Part shown: one piece after another, positions 18,725 to 27,732 of the stretch | How positions within the stretch are numbered: the stretch's first letter is position 1 | Layout: each line of letters begins with the position of its first letter | Assembly (NCBI GenBank): GCA_001898705.1 | Contig: MKUU01000052.1 | Location: forward strand, 1-43,561 | Origin: Caedibacter sp. 38-128 | GTDB lineage: Bacteria > Pseudomonadota > Alphaproteobacteria > Caedimonadales > Caedimonadaceae | Length of the DNA stretch: 43,561 bases | Direction: 5' to 3' | Made by a program: the position numbers and the translations under genes | Notes under the pieces: model-generated | Told to the model about the DNA's origin: nothing | The model's input: the letters and a program-made list of their open reading frames with translations, nothing else | Database searches by the model: none

Positions 18725-19662
18725 GACCTCAAATCAGTTGAGAAACGGGCATGATCATATTTCTTAAGCGAATGAAGATCAATAAGTTGCTTTAATTGGC
18801 GTATATAAGCTTGTCGCCTTGTGGAGTAATATATCAACCCATCTGCAAGCTTTAGGCTGCAAGGATGTACCCCATCTTGACGTTGTTGGGCGCGGATGCG
18901 GCGTAACGAATCGTAGGCAGGATGCGTATTGAGTGTCTTGATATAAGTTCCAACCCCGTCATCTAACGAGTCAAATGTCAAGAGACGGGTTTTATCCCTC
19001 ATCAAACCAAATGGGGAATTTTGCTTGCGGGCATATTTACAACCCCCCCAGCCGCTTTCAACAACGGCTTGTGCTAATGCAAGAGAAGGTGGAATGATGT
19101 CAACGCGCTTCAAAAGTTCATCAAAGGAGAGACGTTTTATGTTATATCGTTTAGCGAGATCTTGTAGCCACAAACGTTGTTCAAAACTTAAAGAGTTGCC
19201 ATTATCAACAATGCGTTTTAAGCGTGAGAGATAGGTCCGATCTGCCAGAATATCCTCATTATACTTCAAGATATGTGGCAACAAAGTTGCAACAAACATT
19301 TCTTGCTTGTTTTTTATATTGGTAACAATCCCAAGTTCTACAGGAAGATGAGTTGCAAAGACGCGCGGGATTTCAGTGGAAGTTGGTTTTTTGTGCATAA
19401 CTGGTGAATATTTGTCAAAAACATCTTCAGTAACATGATCACGCGAATGATTTATTTTCTTCGTAAGCATAAATGTCTTATTTTGCGATGGGGCGGAGTT
19501 TATTTTGCTTTTATTAGGATCGATGGTTGAGACTGATAAAAAGAATGTTTCAGGTGTCCACCTAAGAGTGACACCATAAAGAATGGCAACCATAGCACTT
19601 ATGGCAACGATAAAACTACGATCAAAGAAATGCTTGAACGCTTTTTGTGGGGTTCTTGTCAT
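18721..19662 (-). CDS. Membrane-anchored Bax-like N-acetylglucosaminidase
   Basis: This is predicted to be a peptidoglycan hydrolase of the glucosaminidase (lysozyme-like, Bax) family. Of 313 residues, an N-terminal hydrophobic helix (about 17-33, FIVAISAMVAILYGVTL) acts as a membrane anchor. A low-complexity periplasmic linker follows to residue 110, and the catalytic domain runs to the end. The catalytic centre is visible as PPSLALAQAVVESGWG, with the likely acid Glu202 in ESGWG. The preceding LLPHILKYNEDILADR segment is typical of Bax relatives. It lies between nifU-like and tyrS on the same strand with short gaps. A role in wall remodelling is inferred. Confidence 0.85.
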   Translation of the reverse strand: MTRTPQKAFKHFFDRSFIVAISAMVAILYGVTLRWTPETFFLSVSTIDPNKSKINSAPSQNKTFMLTKKINHSRDHVTEDVFDKYSPVMHKKPTSTEIPRVFATHLPVELGIVTNIKNKQEMFVATLLPHILKYNEDILADRTYLSRLKRIVDNGNSLSFEQRLWLQDLAKRYNIKRLSFDELLKRVDIIPPSLALAQAVVESGWGGCKYARKQNSPFGLMRDKTRLLTFDSLDDGVGTYIKTLNTHPAYDSLRRIRAQQRQDGVHPCSLKLADGLIYYSTRRQAYIRQLKQLIDLHSLKKYDHARFSTDLRS

Positions 19663-19701
19663 TTTTTTCTCAATAATTGGTTAAATAATTAAGTCAGGGA
19701 A

Positions 19702-20250
19702 CTAGTTAACAGCCCGAACTTCTTGAACTTCTGGAATATAATGTTTTAACATGTTCTCAATTCCTGTCTTAAGCGTTGCAGTTGAGCTTGGGCAGCCTGA
19801 GCATGAGCCCTGCAATTCAAGATAAACAACACCATCCTCAAAACGATTAAAAACAATATCTCCACCATCCATGGCCACCGCGGGACGAATACGACCATCG
19901 AGAATTTCTTTGATCTCTTTGACGATCTCAGTATCTTCCTCTCTAGAAACAGGGACGTTTTCTTGGTTTATTTCTACTTTCTCATGGTGCATAAAATAAT
20001 CCATGATTAAGCCAAGAACTTTAGGTTTAAGGACAAACCAATCGTATTGGTCATGCTTTGTCAGAGTAATAAAGTCAGACCCAAAAAAGACACCTGCAAT
20101 GCCATTAATTGTGAAAAGAGTCTTTGCAAAAAGACACTTTTCAGCACTTTCTTTAGTTGGAAAGTCTGCAGTTCCACTTTCAAGGACTGTTCGTCCAGGA
20201 AGGAACTTAAGAGTTGCTGGATTAGGTGTTTCTTCTGTTTGAATAAACAC
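19702..20250 (-). CDS. NifU-family (Nfu) Fe-S scaffold protein
   Basis: This carrier delivers Fe-S clusters to apo-proteins. The 182-residue protein has an N-terminal Nfu_N domain (MFIQTEETPNPATLKFLPG, residues 1-19; positions to about 85) and a C-terminal NifU domain. The cluster-binding CxxC is in GSCSGCPSS, Cys150 and Cys153. This two-domain form is the mitochondrial NFU1/alphaproteobacterial type. The start is GTG with a strong AAAGGAG five bases upstream; no ATG fits. A good promoter lies at 20288-20315. The bolA-grxD pair at 27.5 kb belongs to the same Fe-S trafficking system but is not linked. Confidence 0.93.
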   Translation of the reverse strand: MFIQTEETPNPATLKFLPGRTVLESGTADFPTKESAEKCLFAKTLFTINGIAGVFFGSDFITLTKHDQYDWFVLKPKVLGLIMDYFMHHEKVEINQENVPVSREEDTEIVKEIKEILDGRIRPAVAMDGGDIVFNRFEDGVVYLELQGSCSGCPSSTATLKTGIENMLKHYIPEVQEVRAVN

Positions 20251-20287
20251 GCGATCTCCTTTCGATCAAACTTTTTTTACGAACTTC

Positions 20288-20315
20288 ATTTTATGGATAA
20301 AAATAGTCATGTCAA
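20288..20315 (-). promoter_or_regulatory. Sigma70-type promoter of the NifU-like gene
   Basis: On the minus strand there is TTGACA (20310-20315), a 16-base spacer and TAAAAT (20288-20293). The -10 box lies 37 bases before the GTG start. Confidence 0.55.
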
Positions 20316-20345
20316 TACTTTTATATCTTTTTAAAAATCAAAGCG

Positions 20346-20617
20346 TTAAGGGAATAATATTGATATGAGTAGTATCAATATATTTAATAAGTAAAATAAT
20401 TAAGTATTTGTAAATATATTGTTCAACTATCTTTGTTGTAAGGTTGTTATTTAGTATATTCATTTGTTAATTATATGATTAATATTTTTATTTTAGCCTG
20501 ATGGCTAGTTTAAATAGCTAGAATCTTTCCCTTATGGCTAAAATATATTATGTCTCATTTTTTAAAAATTATACTGTGTTTATAAACCCTTTCAATTTTC
20601 CATTAAGGGAATTATAT
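20346..20617. repeat. AT-rich control region with palindromes and a direct repeat
   Basis: The 424-bp gap between the NifU-like gene and the secreted Lys/Ser-rich gene holds no ORF I believe in, but it has ordered repeats. A 15-base direct repeat, TTAAGGGAATWATAT, occurs at 20346-20360 and 20603-20617 (one mismatch). The first copy runs into a perfect 9-bp inverted repeat, ATATTGATA/TATCAATAT, with a 7-base loop (20357-20381). A second perfect inverted repeat, TATTTTAGCC/GGCTAAAATA, has arms at 20489-20498 and 20536-20545 and contains further ATGGCTA and TAGCTA copies. These are plausible operators for the downstream gene. No known regulator box is recognised. Confidence 0.5.
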
Positions 20618-20674
20618 GCTACAAATCATTAAAATTTGACCATTATCCAGATAAAAATAATAAAGGAGAAAAAA

Positions 20675-22009
20675 ATGTATTTAAGGAAAAAAGAGATAAT
20701 AAGCGTTGTTCTAGGATTTTTAATAAGCATGAATACGCCTAAAATTTTTGCATCGGATCAAGAATTTTCAGAAGAACCTAAAACTAAAAAAGCGAATCCT
20801 TTAACTAGTTCTTCAAAAGATAATATTGTTTTTCCAGATGATTTTCCTAAAAAACCAATTGTAGAAGTTGATTTGCTTACGAAAATTCAAGATCAAGCTA
20901 TAAGAGCTTTAAGTAAAGATTCAGTAGGTTTACACAGATCAAGTTACTGTCAAGAGAGTTTTACCGTTTTTTTAGAAGCAAGAAATCAAATTCTAGAAGA
21001 GATCTCAAAGTTGAAAGTATACACTATACAGTTAAATGAAAAACCAATCCTAAAAATGAAGGATCCAAAGACTGCAACATATCATTATGAAATTCTCAAT
21101 GTATCTAAAGAATCTATAGGTCAATTCTGGTTAACTATTTTAGAAGTAGGAAGAGATAAAACCCAAAATCTATCAGTACCAAAATTATCTGAATCTCAAA
21201 AAAGGCAGTGGACTCGGTATTATGCGAAACTCAAAACATTAATTACTGATAAACCAACAACATTAAGAGGTGCGCTGGTACCTTATGAAACAATAGCTTC
21301 ACTCGGCAGAACAGTGGCTTCTCAAAGGACAGATTTAATACAAGATGAAGAAATTTTAATATCAGATGAAAAAGTTTTAACATTACTATCTTCTTCATCA
21401 GCAACAGAAGAAGAAACACCATCGAAAAAAGTTAAGAAAGATGCTTCTAAATCTAAGAAAGACAAGAAGAAGGATAAAAAAAGTAATGTGGCTATAAGTC
21501 CTACAAAACAACGACTATTAGGGGTTAGCGTGAAAGATATTAAGAAAGTTAAACTTTCATCGAGTCCTCCCTTAAGTAGCGGAATAAGCCCCCATACGTC
21601 TCCTGAAACACGAGGAAGAAGTTTTAGTTTTGCAAGCCCCAGTACTTACAGTGATGAACCAACTTCCGCAAATTGGAAGAAATTAACCTCAGAAGGCCAA
21701 ACTCAAAGTACCAAAGAAGATTTAAAGGCTAGAGCTAAAAGTCCCTTATCTCCTAGAAAAGATAAAGAAACTAAAGTAACTACAAAAAAATCAAAATCAG
21801 CAGAAAAGGAAGATTATAGTTCTTCATCTTCGCAAGAGATTTCTGGGATTACAGCAAAGAGAGAAATGTTTGAAGGACGAGGAAGAAGCGCGAGCTTTTC
21901 AGCTCCTGGCACGAGCAAAGTTTTATCCTCCAGCAAAAGTCAGGCCCCAACCCTTTCAAGTGGCGATCAAATTAATAGTATTGAAGATTCTTCTACTCAG
22001 TCAGAATGA
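20675..22009 (+). CDS. Secreted Lys/Ser-rich protein, possible effector
   Basis: I do not recognise a family. I place the start at ATG 20675 because AAGGAG lies 6 bases upstream and a clean Sec signal peptide follows (MYLRKKEIISVVLGFLISMN, cleavage near IFAS at 24-27). The product is 444 residues. Residues 30-230 form a folded-looking, mostly helical part (SYCQESFTVFLEARNQI). From about 240 the chain is low-complexity Ser/Lys/Thr, with a very basic stretch at 251-271 (KKVKK then KSKKDKKKDKK). Two related motifs occur at residues 313 (RGRSFSFASPST) and 402 (RGRSASFSAPGT). Exported, disordered, NLS-like and repeat-bearing tails are common in host-directed proteins, hence the effector suggestion (inference). 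It converges on uvrB with a 4-bp gap. Confidence 0.75.
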   Translation: MYLRKKEIISVVLGFLISMNTPKIFASDQEFSEEPKTKKANPLTSSSKDNIVFPDDFPKKPIVEVDLLTKIQDQAIRALSKDSVGLHRSSYCQESFTVFLEARNQILEEISKLKVYTIQLNEKPILKMKDPKTATYHYEILNVSKESIGQFWLTILEVGRDKTQNLSVPKLSESQKRQWTRYYAKLKTLITDKPTTLRGALVPYETIASLGRTVASQRTDLIQDEEILISDEKVLTLLSSSSATEEETPSKKVKKDASKSKKDKKKDKKSNVAISPTKQRLLGVSVKDIKKVKLSSSPPLSSGISPHTSPETRGRSFSFASPSTYSDEPTSANWKKLTSEGQTQSTKEDLKARAKSPLSPRKDKETKVTTKKSKSAEKEDYSSSSSQEISGITAKREMFEGRGRSASFSAPGTSKVLSSSKSQAPTLSSGDQINSIEDSSTQSE

Positions 22010-22013
22010 AAAG

Positions 22014-24008
22014 TTAAAGCTGGGTTAATTCTAATTGGCGAGCTTCCAGGGTGCGAAGCTCGTCTCTCAAGCGAGCAGCCTCTTCAAACTCAAGATTAGC
22101 CGCATTGAGAAGCATTCTTTTTTCAAGCTCTTTTTTATATTTTTCAAGATCTTTACCCACAAGATGTTGTGTGTCCTCACGTAAAGTGATGGTGGTATGA
22201 TCTCGTTCGTAAACGCTGGACAAAACGTTGCCAATTGATTTTTTAACGCTTTCAGGGGTGATTCCGTGTTGTGCATTGTAAGCTTGCTGTTTTTCGCGAC
22301 GACGCGCGCTTTCTTCAAGGGCTGCTATTAAAGAGCCAGTCATGGTATCAGCATATAAAATCGCACGGCCTTCGACATTACGTGCTGCACGGCCAATGGT
22401 CTGAATCAGAGAGGTTCTCGATCTTAAGTATCCTTCTTTATCAGCGTCTAAAATGGCAACTAAGGCACATTCTGGGATATCTAATCCTTCCCGGAGAAGG
22501 TTGATTCCTATGAGCACATCAAAGATGCCTAAGCGCAAATCACGGATAATTTCAATGCGTTCAAGGGTATCGATGTCAGAGTGTAAATAACGTGCTTTAA
22601 CGCCGGCCTCGTTAAGATATTCGGCTAAGGCTTCAGCCATTTTTTTTGTTAGGGTTGTGACGAGAGCACGATACCCTTTTTTAGTAACCTCGACACATTC
22701 TGAAATAAGGTCATCTACTTGATGCGTTGTCGGTCTGATAATGCAAATAGGATCGATAAGGCCTGTTGGACGAATGATTTGCTCAGTAAAGATGCCTTGG
22801 GTTTGTTCAAGCTCCCAGGGACCTGGAGTGGCTGAGACAAAGACCGTTTGAGGACGCATTCCCTCCCATTCTTCAAATTTTAAGGGACGATTATCGCGAC
22901 AAGAGGGAAGGCGAAAGCCGTATTCTGCTAAGGTTCCTTTTCGAACTGAGTCTCCTCGATACATCCCTTTTAACTGAGGAATTGCAACGTGACTTTCATC
23001 AACGATCAAGAGGGCGTCAGGGGGTAAGTATTCAAAAAGAGTTGGGGGTGGTTCGCCAGGCTGGCGGCCTGTAAGGTAGCGTGAATAATTTTCAATTCCT
23101 GAACAGAAACCTGTTGTTTCAAGCATTTCAAGGTCAAAGGTTGTTCTTTCTCTTATTCGTTGAGCTTCCAGCAGTTTTCCTTGTTGTTCAAACTCAGTCA
23201 GCCGTTCTTTCAATTCTCCTTGGATCTTCTTGATTGCTTGCATAATGGTGGGTTTAGGTGTGACATAGTGACTATTTGCAAAGATACGTATTTCTGAAAG
23301 AGGGCTGATCTTCTCGCCTGTAAGAGGGTCGATTTCATGGATCTCTTCAATTTCATCTCCAAATAAAGAAAGTCGCCAGGCTCGATCTTCGAGGTGAGAG
23401 GGAAATATTTCAAGTGTATCACCGCTGACTCGAAAAGTTCCGCGCTGAAAATTGATATCGTTTCGCTTATATTGAAGTTGCACAAGGTTTTGTAATAAAC
23501 TTCGCTGGTCAACGGTTTCATTGAGGCGAAGCGTTATAATCATTTTTCCATAATCTTCGACAGCGCCTATACCATAAATACAGGAAACGCTTGCGACAAT
23601 AATGACATCGCGCCTTTCGAGCAGAGCTCTTGTCGCAGAATGGCGCATCCGATCAATTTGTTCGTTAATTGTTGCTTCTTTTTCAATATAAGTATCTGAC
23701 CGGGGAACATAAGCTTCAGGTTGATAATAATCGTAATAAGAAACAAAATATTCAACAGCATTGTCAGGGAAAAATTCTTTCATTTCTCCATATAATTGAG
23801 CTGCAAGAGTTTTATTGGGGGCAAGGACAAGCGCAGGACGACTGCTTTTAGCAATGACATGAGCCATCGTAAAAGTCTTACCTGATCCAGTAACGCCAAG
23901 AAGCACTTGATTGCGTTCGTTTTTTTGAAGCCCCAGGAGCAATTGCTGGATAGCCTCAGGCTGATCGCCGGCAGGTTGGAAATTTGATTTAAGAGAAAAT
24001 AGGCTCAT
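22014..24008 (-). CDS. uvrB: Excinuclease ABC subunit B
   Basis: UvrB verifies DNA damage and positions UvrC in nucleotide excision repair. The 664-residue protein is full length. It has Walker A GVTGSGKT at 38-45, the damage-probing beta-hairpin [12 protein letters not shown], helicase motifs including DESHVAIPQ and the QTIGRAARN motif VI, and the C-terminal UVR motif ([14 protein letters not shown]) that binds UvrC. It is the last gene behind the T6SS group tssBC-hcp-tssE, 85 bases after tssE on the same strand. No functional link to secretion is implied. Confidence 0.97.
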   Translation of the reverse strand: MSLFSLKSNFQPAGDQPEAIQQLLLGLQKNERNQVLLGVTGSGKTFTMAHVIAKSSRPALVLAPNKTLAAQLYGEMKEFFPDNAVEYFVSYYDYYQPEAYVPRSDTYIEKEATINEQIDRMRHSATRALLERRDVIIVASVSCIYGIGAVEDYGKMIITLRLNETVDQRSLLQNLVQLQYKRNDINFQRGTFRVSGDTLEIFPSHLEDRAWRLSLFGDEIEEIHEIDPLTGEKISPLSEIRIFANSHYVTPKPTIMQAIKKIQGELKERLTEFEQQGKLLEAQRIRERTTFDLEMLETTGFCSGIENYSRYLTGRQPGEPPPTLFEYLPPDALLIVDESHVAIPQLKGMYRGDSVRKGTLAEYGFRLPSCRDNRPLKFEEWEGMRPQTVFVSATPGPWELEQTQGIFTEQIIRPTGLIDPICIIRPTTHQVDDLISECVEVTKKGYRALVTTLTKKMAEALAEYLNEAGVKARYLHSDIDTLERIEIIRDLRLGIFDVLIGINLLREGLDIPECALVAILDADKEGYLRSRTSLIQTIGRAARNVEGRAILYADTMTGSLIAALEESARRREKQQAYNAQHGITPESVKKSIGNVLSSVYERDHTTITLREDTQHLVGKDLEKYKKELEKRMLLNAANLEFEEAARLRDELRTLEARQLELTQL

Positions 24009-24093
24009 AATGAATTGTTACCTTCTTCTGCCACTTTAACAGAAAAAAGATTATTTTTAAAATATTGTTATCGTTTCTTGATAAACTGATAAA

Positions 24094-24600
24094 TTATAGC
24101 TGATCTCGTTGAAGTAAGTTTTGAATCGTGATGGGAAAAGTAAAACGTTCGAGGACTTTACCAATTTTAAGATTACCTGTCACCTCTGCCACAAGAGATA
24201 GTGGATCTGTAGGATGCTTATTGACGGATACTTTTACATTTTTAAGACGAGGTTCATAGTAGGTAACAACGCGTTCGATTTCAATTCCAATGGTACGTCT
24301 TCCCAGGTCACTTGCTCCATCAAACCATGAGAAATCTCTGAGCCCAAAAAATTGGGGAAGAGCGAAATCTGAAATAAATTCTCCGTGACCATCTTCAGGC
24401 GATCGTAGCACAGTTGGGCGTGTGTTAAGAATCATTTCAAGCTCGCGCTGGACAGATTCTCTCAAGGCTAAAGGATCGAGAATTTGATAAGAACTGGGTT
24501 CTGAAGTTAAATGAGGCTCTAGATCCGTTAAACGATCAAACAGAGGCGCTAGCGCCCCTGTTTGTCTCGTCGGTTGGTCTAAATTTTGACGTTTACTCAT
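24094..24600 (-). CDS. tssE: Type VI secretion baseplate protein TssE
   Basis: TssE is the gp25-like wedge protein of the T6SS baseplate. The 168-residue product has the GPW/gp25 domain: an N-terminal segment with APLFDRLTDLEP and LRESVQRELEMILNTRP, a central FGLRDFSW, then IGIEIERVVTYYEPRLKNVKVSV. The paired Glu residues of the IEIERVVTYYEPRL helix match those conserved in gp25. It follows hcp by only 7 bases and has a weak ribosome-binding site, so it is probably translated from the tssBC-hcp mRNA. The gene order TssB-TssC-Hcp-TssE is the classical T6SS order. Confidence 0.88.
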   Translation of the reverse strand: MSKRQNLDQPTRQTGALAPLFDRLTDLEPHLTSEPSSYQILDPLALRESVQRELEMILNTRPTVLRSPEDGHGEFISDFALPQFFGLRDFSWFDGASDLGRRTIGIEIERVVTYYEPRLKNVKVSVNKHPTDPLSLVAEVTGNLKIGKVLERFTFPITIQNLLQRDQL

Positions 24601-24607
24601 TACTTAC

Positions 24608-25192
24608 TTATACTAATTGTCCTGTAGTGAAGTCAAACTTCACAGAAGTTGAACCCGTATTTGTACCGCCTTGATCGTAACTATTGATTTTATTCTCAAT
24701 AGTGGCCGGTCTAAAAGTAACAACAACCGTATCATACTTTGGTTCGTACGTTTGGAAGTAGTTATTGGTAAATGTTAATTCTTGAACAACCACATTTATT
24801 TGAGCAATGTTGGCTAAGCGTGCAATGTGGATCGTCTCAATTTTATCACCTTTCATCAGCTTATTGAGAATGATAGGTGCAAAATTACCATTAGGGATGA
24901 CCATCACGGGGTCTTCAATGACAACGCGGGCTGATGTGTAAAGTTGATCAGCAGCGTTAGGGTTTGTAAGGCGGCTAATCCGATAATTAAAATGGAATAA
25001 TTGCACATGGTCTGTAAAATTCTCTAAAGTTGATTTCGTATCGACACCATCGATCTTAATCATAAATTCTGGCGTTGCCGTTACATTACGATAAGCTTCT
25101 GAAGGGACCATTTGATCGGGTTGAGTCGCACCTCTAGCCCAGTTCTCTGCAGATGCTGAAATGCTTGAGAAGTTTCCTATTCCAGTTGACAT
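24608..25192 (-). CDS. hcp: Type VI secretion tube protein Hcp (TssD), N-extended
   Basis: Hcp stacks as hexameric rings to form the inner tube of the T6SS. The 194-residue product contains the Hcp core from about residue 43 (FMIKIDGV), then VQLFHFNYRISR, the central VVIEDPVMV beta strand, and the C-terminal TVVVTFRPATIE. It is longer than the usual ~160-170 residues because of a 40-residue Ser/Ala-rich N-terminal extension (ISASAENWARGATQ). The Shine-Dalgarno is the best in the cluster (GGAGG, five bases from ATG), as expected for a highly expressed tube subunit. It lies between tssBC and tssE. Confidence 0.85.
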   Translation of the reverse strand: MSTGIGNFSSISASAENWARGATQPDQMVPSEAYRNVTATPEFMIKIDGVDTKSTLENFTDHVQLFHFNYRISRLTNPNAADQLYTSARVVIEDPVMVIPNGNFAPIILNKLMKGDKIETIHIARLANIAQINVVVQELTFTNNYFQTYEPKYDTVVVTFRPATIENKINSYDQGGTNTGSTSVKFDFTTGQLV

Positions 25193-25244
25193 TGTTACCT
25201 CCTATAATTTCTTTCTATTTTTTCGTTTATATTCCTGTTTATTC

Positions 25245-27143
25245 TCAGCCCGCAGCCCGTTTTGGTAAGGCAGCCACAAGACGAATGGATGCCGTTAAGT
25301 CTTCCATTTGAAAGTGAGGCCTTAAGAAGACGACAGCTCTATAGCTTCCAGGTTGTCCAGGAACGTCATAGACATCGACTCGAGCTTCACGAAGCGGGTA
25401 ACGTGCTTTTACGGGTTGACTTGCTTCATCAGTGAGGAGCACATATGAGGCAATCCAGTTATTGAGATAGGTCTCTACATCTGCTCGAGACATAAAGCTA
25501 CCAACCTTATCGCGCATAATGACCTTAATGTAGTGCGCAAAGCGTGAGGCCGCCAAAATATAAGACAATCTTGCAGAGAGTCGCGCATTTGAGTTTGCTT
25601 CATCTAAGTTGTAAAGCTTCGGTTTCTGGCAAGTTTGTGAGCCAAAGAAGGCTGCATAATCTCGGTTTTTACAATGAACCAGACCAATAAATCCAAGGTC
25701 ACTCAACTCTTTCTCGCGACGATCTGTAATAGAGATCTCTGTGGGGCATTTAAGTGCGACATCGCCATCGGTTGTCTTGAAAGTATAGTAAGGAAGATCC
25801 TCAACCATACCGCCGCCTTCAACGCCACGGATCGCAGCTGGCCAGCCATACTCTGTTGCGGCATGAAGAATTCTTTGAGCGAGTCCCCAAGCTGAGCTTC
25901 CCCAGCAGAATTTAGAGTTGTCAGTTCCATCAACATCTTCAATAAAGTTCAGCCCCATTACCATTTGACCGTTCTCACCTCCATAAGGAAGGCGCATTAA
26001 GATATGGGGGAGGGTGAGAGCTACATAACGTGAATCTTCAGTTTCGCGGAATGATGCCCACTTTCCAAGCTCTGTTGAGTCAAAAATGCGAGATAAATCT
26101 CTTGGGTGACCTAATTCGGAAAAACTAATAAGGTCAAATAAGTTAGGGTTTGCGGCTGCAATGAATGGAGCGTGAGCAGCAGCAGCAACTTGAGAAATTT
26201 TTGTTAATAATTCAGTCTCTTGTGGATTGCGGCCAAACTCAAAATCACCCATTAAGAAAGAGTATGGTGAACCGCCAAAAGTGCCATATTCTTCTTCGTA
26301 AACCTTCTTAAACAACTGGCTTTGGTCAAATTCACAAGCTTTTTCTAAGTCGAGAATAAGTTCTGTCTTCGTGACATTAAGAAGACGAATCTTAATGTGA
26401 GCGTTTTGCGTTGTTGTTGTCATTAAAAGCCATAAGCCCCTCCAACTCCCTTCAAGTTTTTGGTAATCTGGGTGGTGCAAAATTTCGTTAAGTTGAGAGC
26501 CAACCGTTATGTCAAGTTCAGCAATTCTTTGTTGAACTAAGGCAACACAATCTGCAGGCATTTTATCTGTTTTACTGACAAGCGTGATAAATTCATTAAT
26601 TAAGACGCCAGCGTAGTTTTCTTGAGAAGAATCTCTGACCATCTGCGTTGATTGAACCAAACTTGGGACATCTGTGTTTGTCCCTTTGTTGGTCATAATT
26701 TCATCCATAGCCTTATTTAAGGCTTCGTTGCCTTCTAGCTTTCCAAGCAAATCATTAAGTCGAGTTCTTGTTGTATAAAGATCATTAAGAACAGGGGTTT
26801 GGCCAACAATTTGAAGCGGTTCAAAATCATCCATTGTAAGAAATGTTAAATCAACATTCATTTCTTTAGCATCGCCCCCTAATTTATTTGGGACGAGAAT
26901 GTTTACTCTTGGGCGGATGGCAGCCATGACATCTGGGATCATGTCGCTTGCGATATCGACGAATTTACGTTCTTTTAGGGGAGGGCGTGCGACTTCAGAA
27001 GCACCTGATAAATCAGCCATTAATCCAAGAACAAATGGTAGTTCTCGCGATTCAACCGCATTACCAATTTCAACATCATAAGTGATTTGTACGCGTGGAG
27101 GGCGGACATTATCTATGACATGCTGTATACTTTCTCTCATCAT
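25245..27143 (-). CDS. Fused T6SS sheath protein TssB-TssC
   Basis: One 632-residue reading frame covers both contractile-sheath subunits, normally two genes. Residues 1-150 are TssB (VipA/IglA): ELPFVLGLMADLSG, LKERKFVDI, NILVPNKLGG, LTMDDFEPLQI. Residues from about 170 are TssC (VipB/IglB): QLNEILHHPDYQKLEGSWRG near 218-237, YGTFGGSPYSFLMGDFEFG, AHAPFIAAA, FRETEDSRYVALTLP, GGGMVEDLPYYTF, SDRREKELSDLGF, ASRFAHYIKVI and a terminal RPHFQMEDLTASIRLVA. The joint is a short polar linker (TNKGTNTDVPSL, 151-162) without a stop. The TssC N-terminus before the ILHHP motif looks shorter than usual. AAGGGAG precedes the tandem ATGATG start. It heads the tssBC-hcp-tssE group; no TssK, TssM, VgrG or ClpV lies in the window. 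Confidence 0.9.
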   Translation of the reverse strand: MMRESIQHVIDNVRPPRVQITYDVEIGNAVESRELPFVLGLMADLSGASEVARPPLKERKFVDIASDMIPDVMAAIRPRVNILVPNKLGGDAKEMNVDLTFLTMDDFEPLQIVGQTPVLNDLYTTRTRLNDLLGKLEGNEALNKAMDEIMTNKGTNTDVPSLVQSTQMVRDSSQENYAGVLINEFITLVSKTDKMPADCVALVQQRIAELDITVGSQLNEILHHPDYQKLEGSWRGLWLLMTTTTQNAHIKIRLLNVTKTELILDLEKACEFDQSQLFKKVYEEEYGTFGGSPYSFLMGDFEFGRNPQETELLTKISQVAAAAHAPFIAAANPNLFDLISFSELGHPRDLSRIFDSTELGKWASFRETEDSRYVALTLPHILMRLPYGGENGQMVMGLNFIEDVDGTDNSKFCWGSSAWGLAQRILHAATEYGWPAAIRGVEGGGMVEDLPYYTFKTTDGDVALKCPTEISITDRREKELSDLGFIGLVHCKNRDYAAFFGSQTCQKPKLYNLDEANSNARLSARLSYILAASRFAHYIKVIMRDKVGSFMSRADVETYLNNWIASYVLLTDEASQPVKARYPLREARVDVYDVPGQPGSYRAVVFLRPHFQMEDLTASIRLVAALPKRAAG

Positions 27144-27481
27144 TATCTCCCTTGTTTTATAGCAAGCCTAAACGTGGGTTGCTGTTTTACTTTTTGCTGT
27201 CTACTTTAATTAAAAAGGAATTTGATTAAAAAGCGGTAAACGACGAAAAAAAATATCAAATAAATATTTAAGCATTTGAAAATATAAGTTTTTTTTATTT
27301 ATTTTCTTTTTTTTACTTAATAAATGATTAATTTTTATGAGGTTTTTTAGGTAATTATATTGATTGCATGAAACAATATTATTATGGTTTCTTCTTAAAT
27401 CATCTAATCGACATGTCTTGCATTTTGGAAGGGAAAGCGTTAGTTTTTTCGCAAGTTTTATTATTAGGAAGAGAATATTCA
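27144..27481. other. AT-rich divergent intergenic region, no gene seen
   Basis: This 338-bp gap separates the divergent tssBC and bolA genes and must contain promoters in both directions. It is very rich in A and T, with long homopolymer runs around 27220-27350. Open frames crossing it on either strand are low-complexity and unlike any protein I know. I could not place a convincing -35/-10 pair. Confidence 0.5.
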
Positions 27482-27721
27482 ATGCCTATGCCTGCTGAAG
27501 ATATTATTCATTTAATTAAACAAGGGATTCCTGACGCTGATGTGCAATTAAAATCGCTTGTTGCAGACCAAGATCATTATGCTGCAATTGTGATAGCATC
27601 CTCCTTTGAAGGAAAAACAAAGATACAACAGCATCAAATGGTTTATAAAGCACTTCAGGGGCGAATGGGCGCTGAACTTCATGCTTTAAGTCTTAAAACA
27701 CAAGTACCACATTCCGCATAA
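27482..27721 (+). CDS. BolA-family protein
   Basis: BolA proteins pair with CGFS glutaredoxins to sense or move Fe-S clusters. I start it at ATG 27482, giving 79 residues. AGGAAGAG lies 8 bases upstream, and the BolA fold begins here (PAEDIIHLIKQGIPDADVQL); the open frame further upstream has no family similarity. The core HYAAIVIASSFEGKTKIQQHQMVYKAL is the BolA DNA-binding-like helix-turn region, split here as positions roughly 33-60. A His near the C-terminus (ELHALSL) is the conserved cluster ligand. It is followed by grxD after 11 bases, the usual alphaproteobacterial pair. Confidence 0.92.
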   Translation: MPMPAEDIIHLIKQGIPDADVQLKSLVADQDHYAAIVIASSFEGKTKIQQHQMVYKALQGRMGAELHALSLKTQVPHSA

Positions 27722-27732
27722 AGGAGTAATAG

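Noticed and set aside
20636-20674. Thirteen-codon N-terminal extension of the secreted Lys/Ser-rich protein
   Set aside because: It would bury the signal peptide, and the AAGGAG site points to ATG 20675.
27156-27164. TGCTATAAA on the minus strand as the tssBC promoter
   Set aside because: It ends only about 13 bases before the start codon, so transcription would begin within the Shine-Dalgarno sequence.
27368-27481. 38-codon N-terminal extension of BolA
   Set aside because: No family similarity; a good ribosome-binding site and the conserved fold start at 27482.
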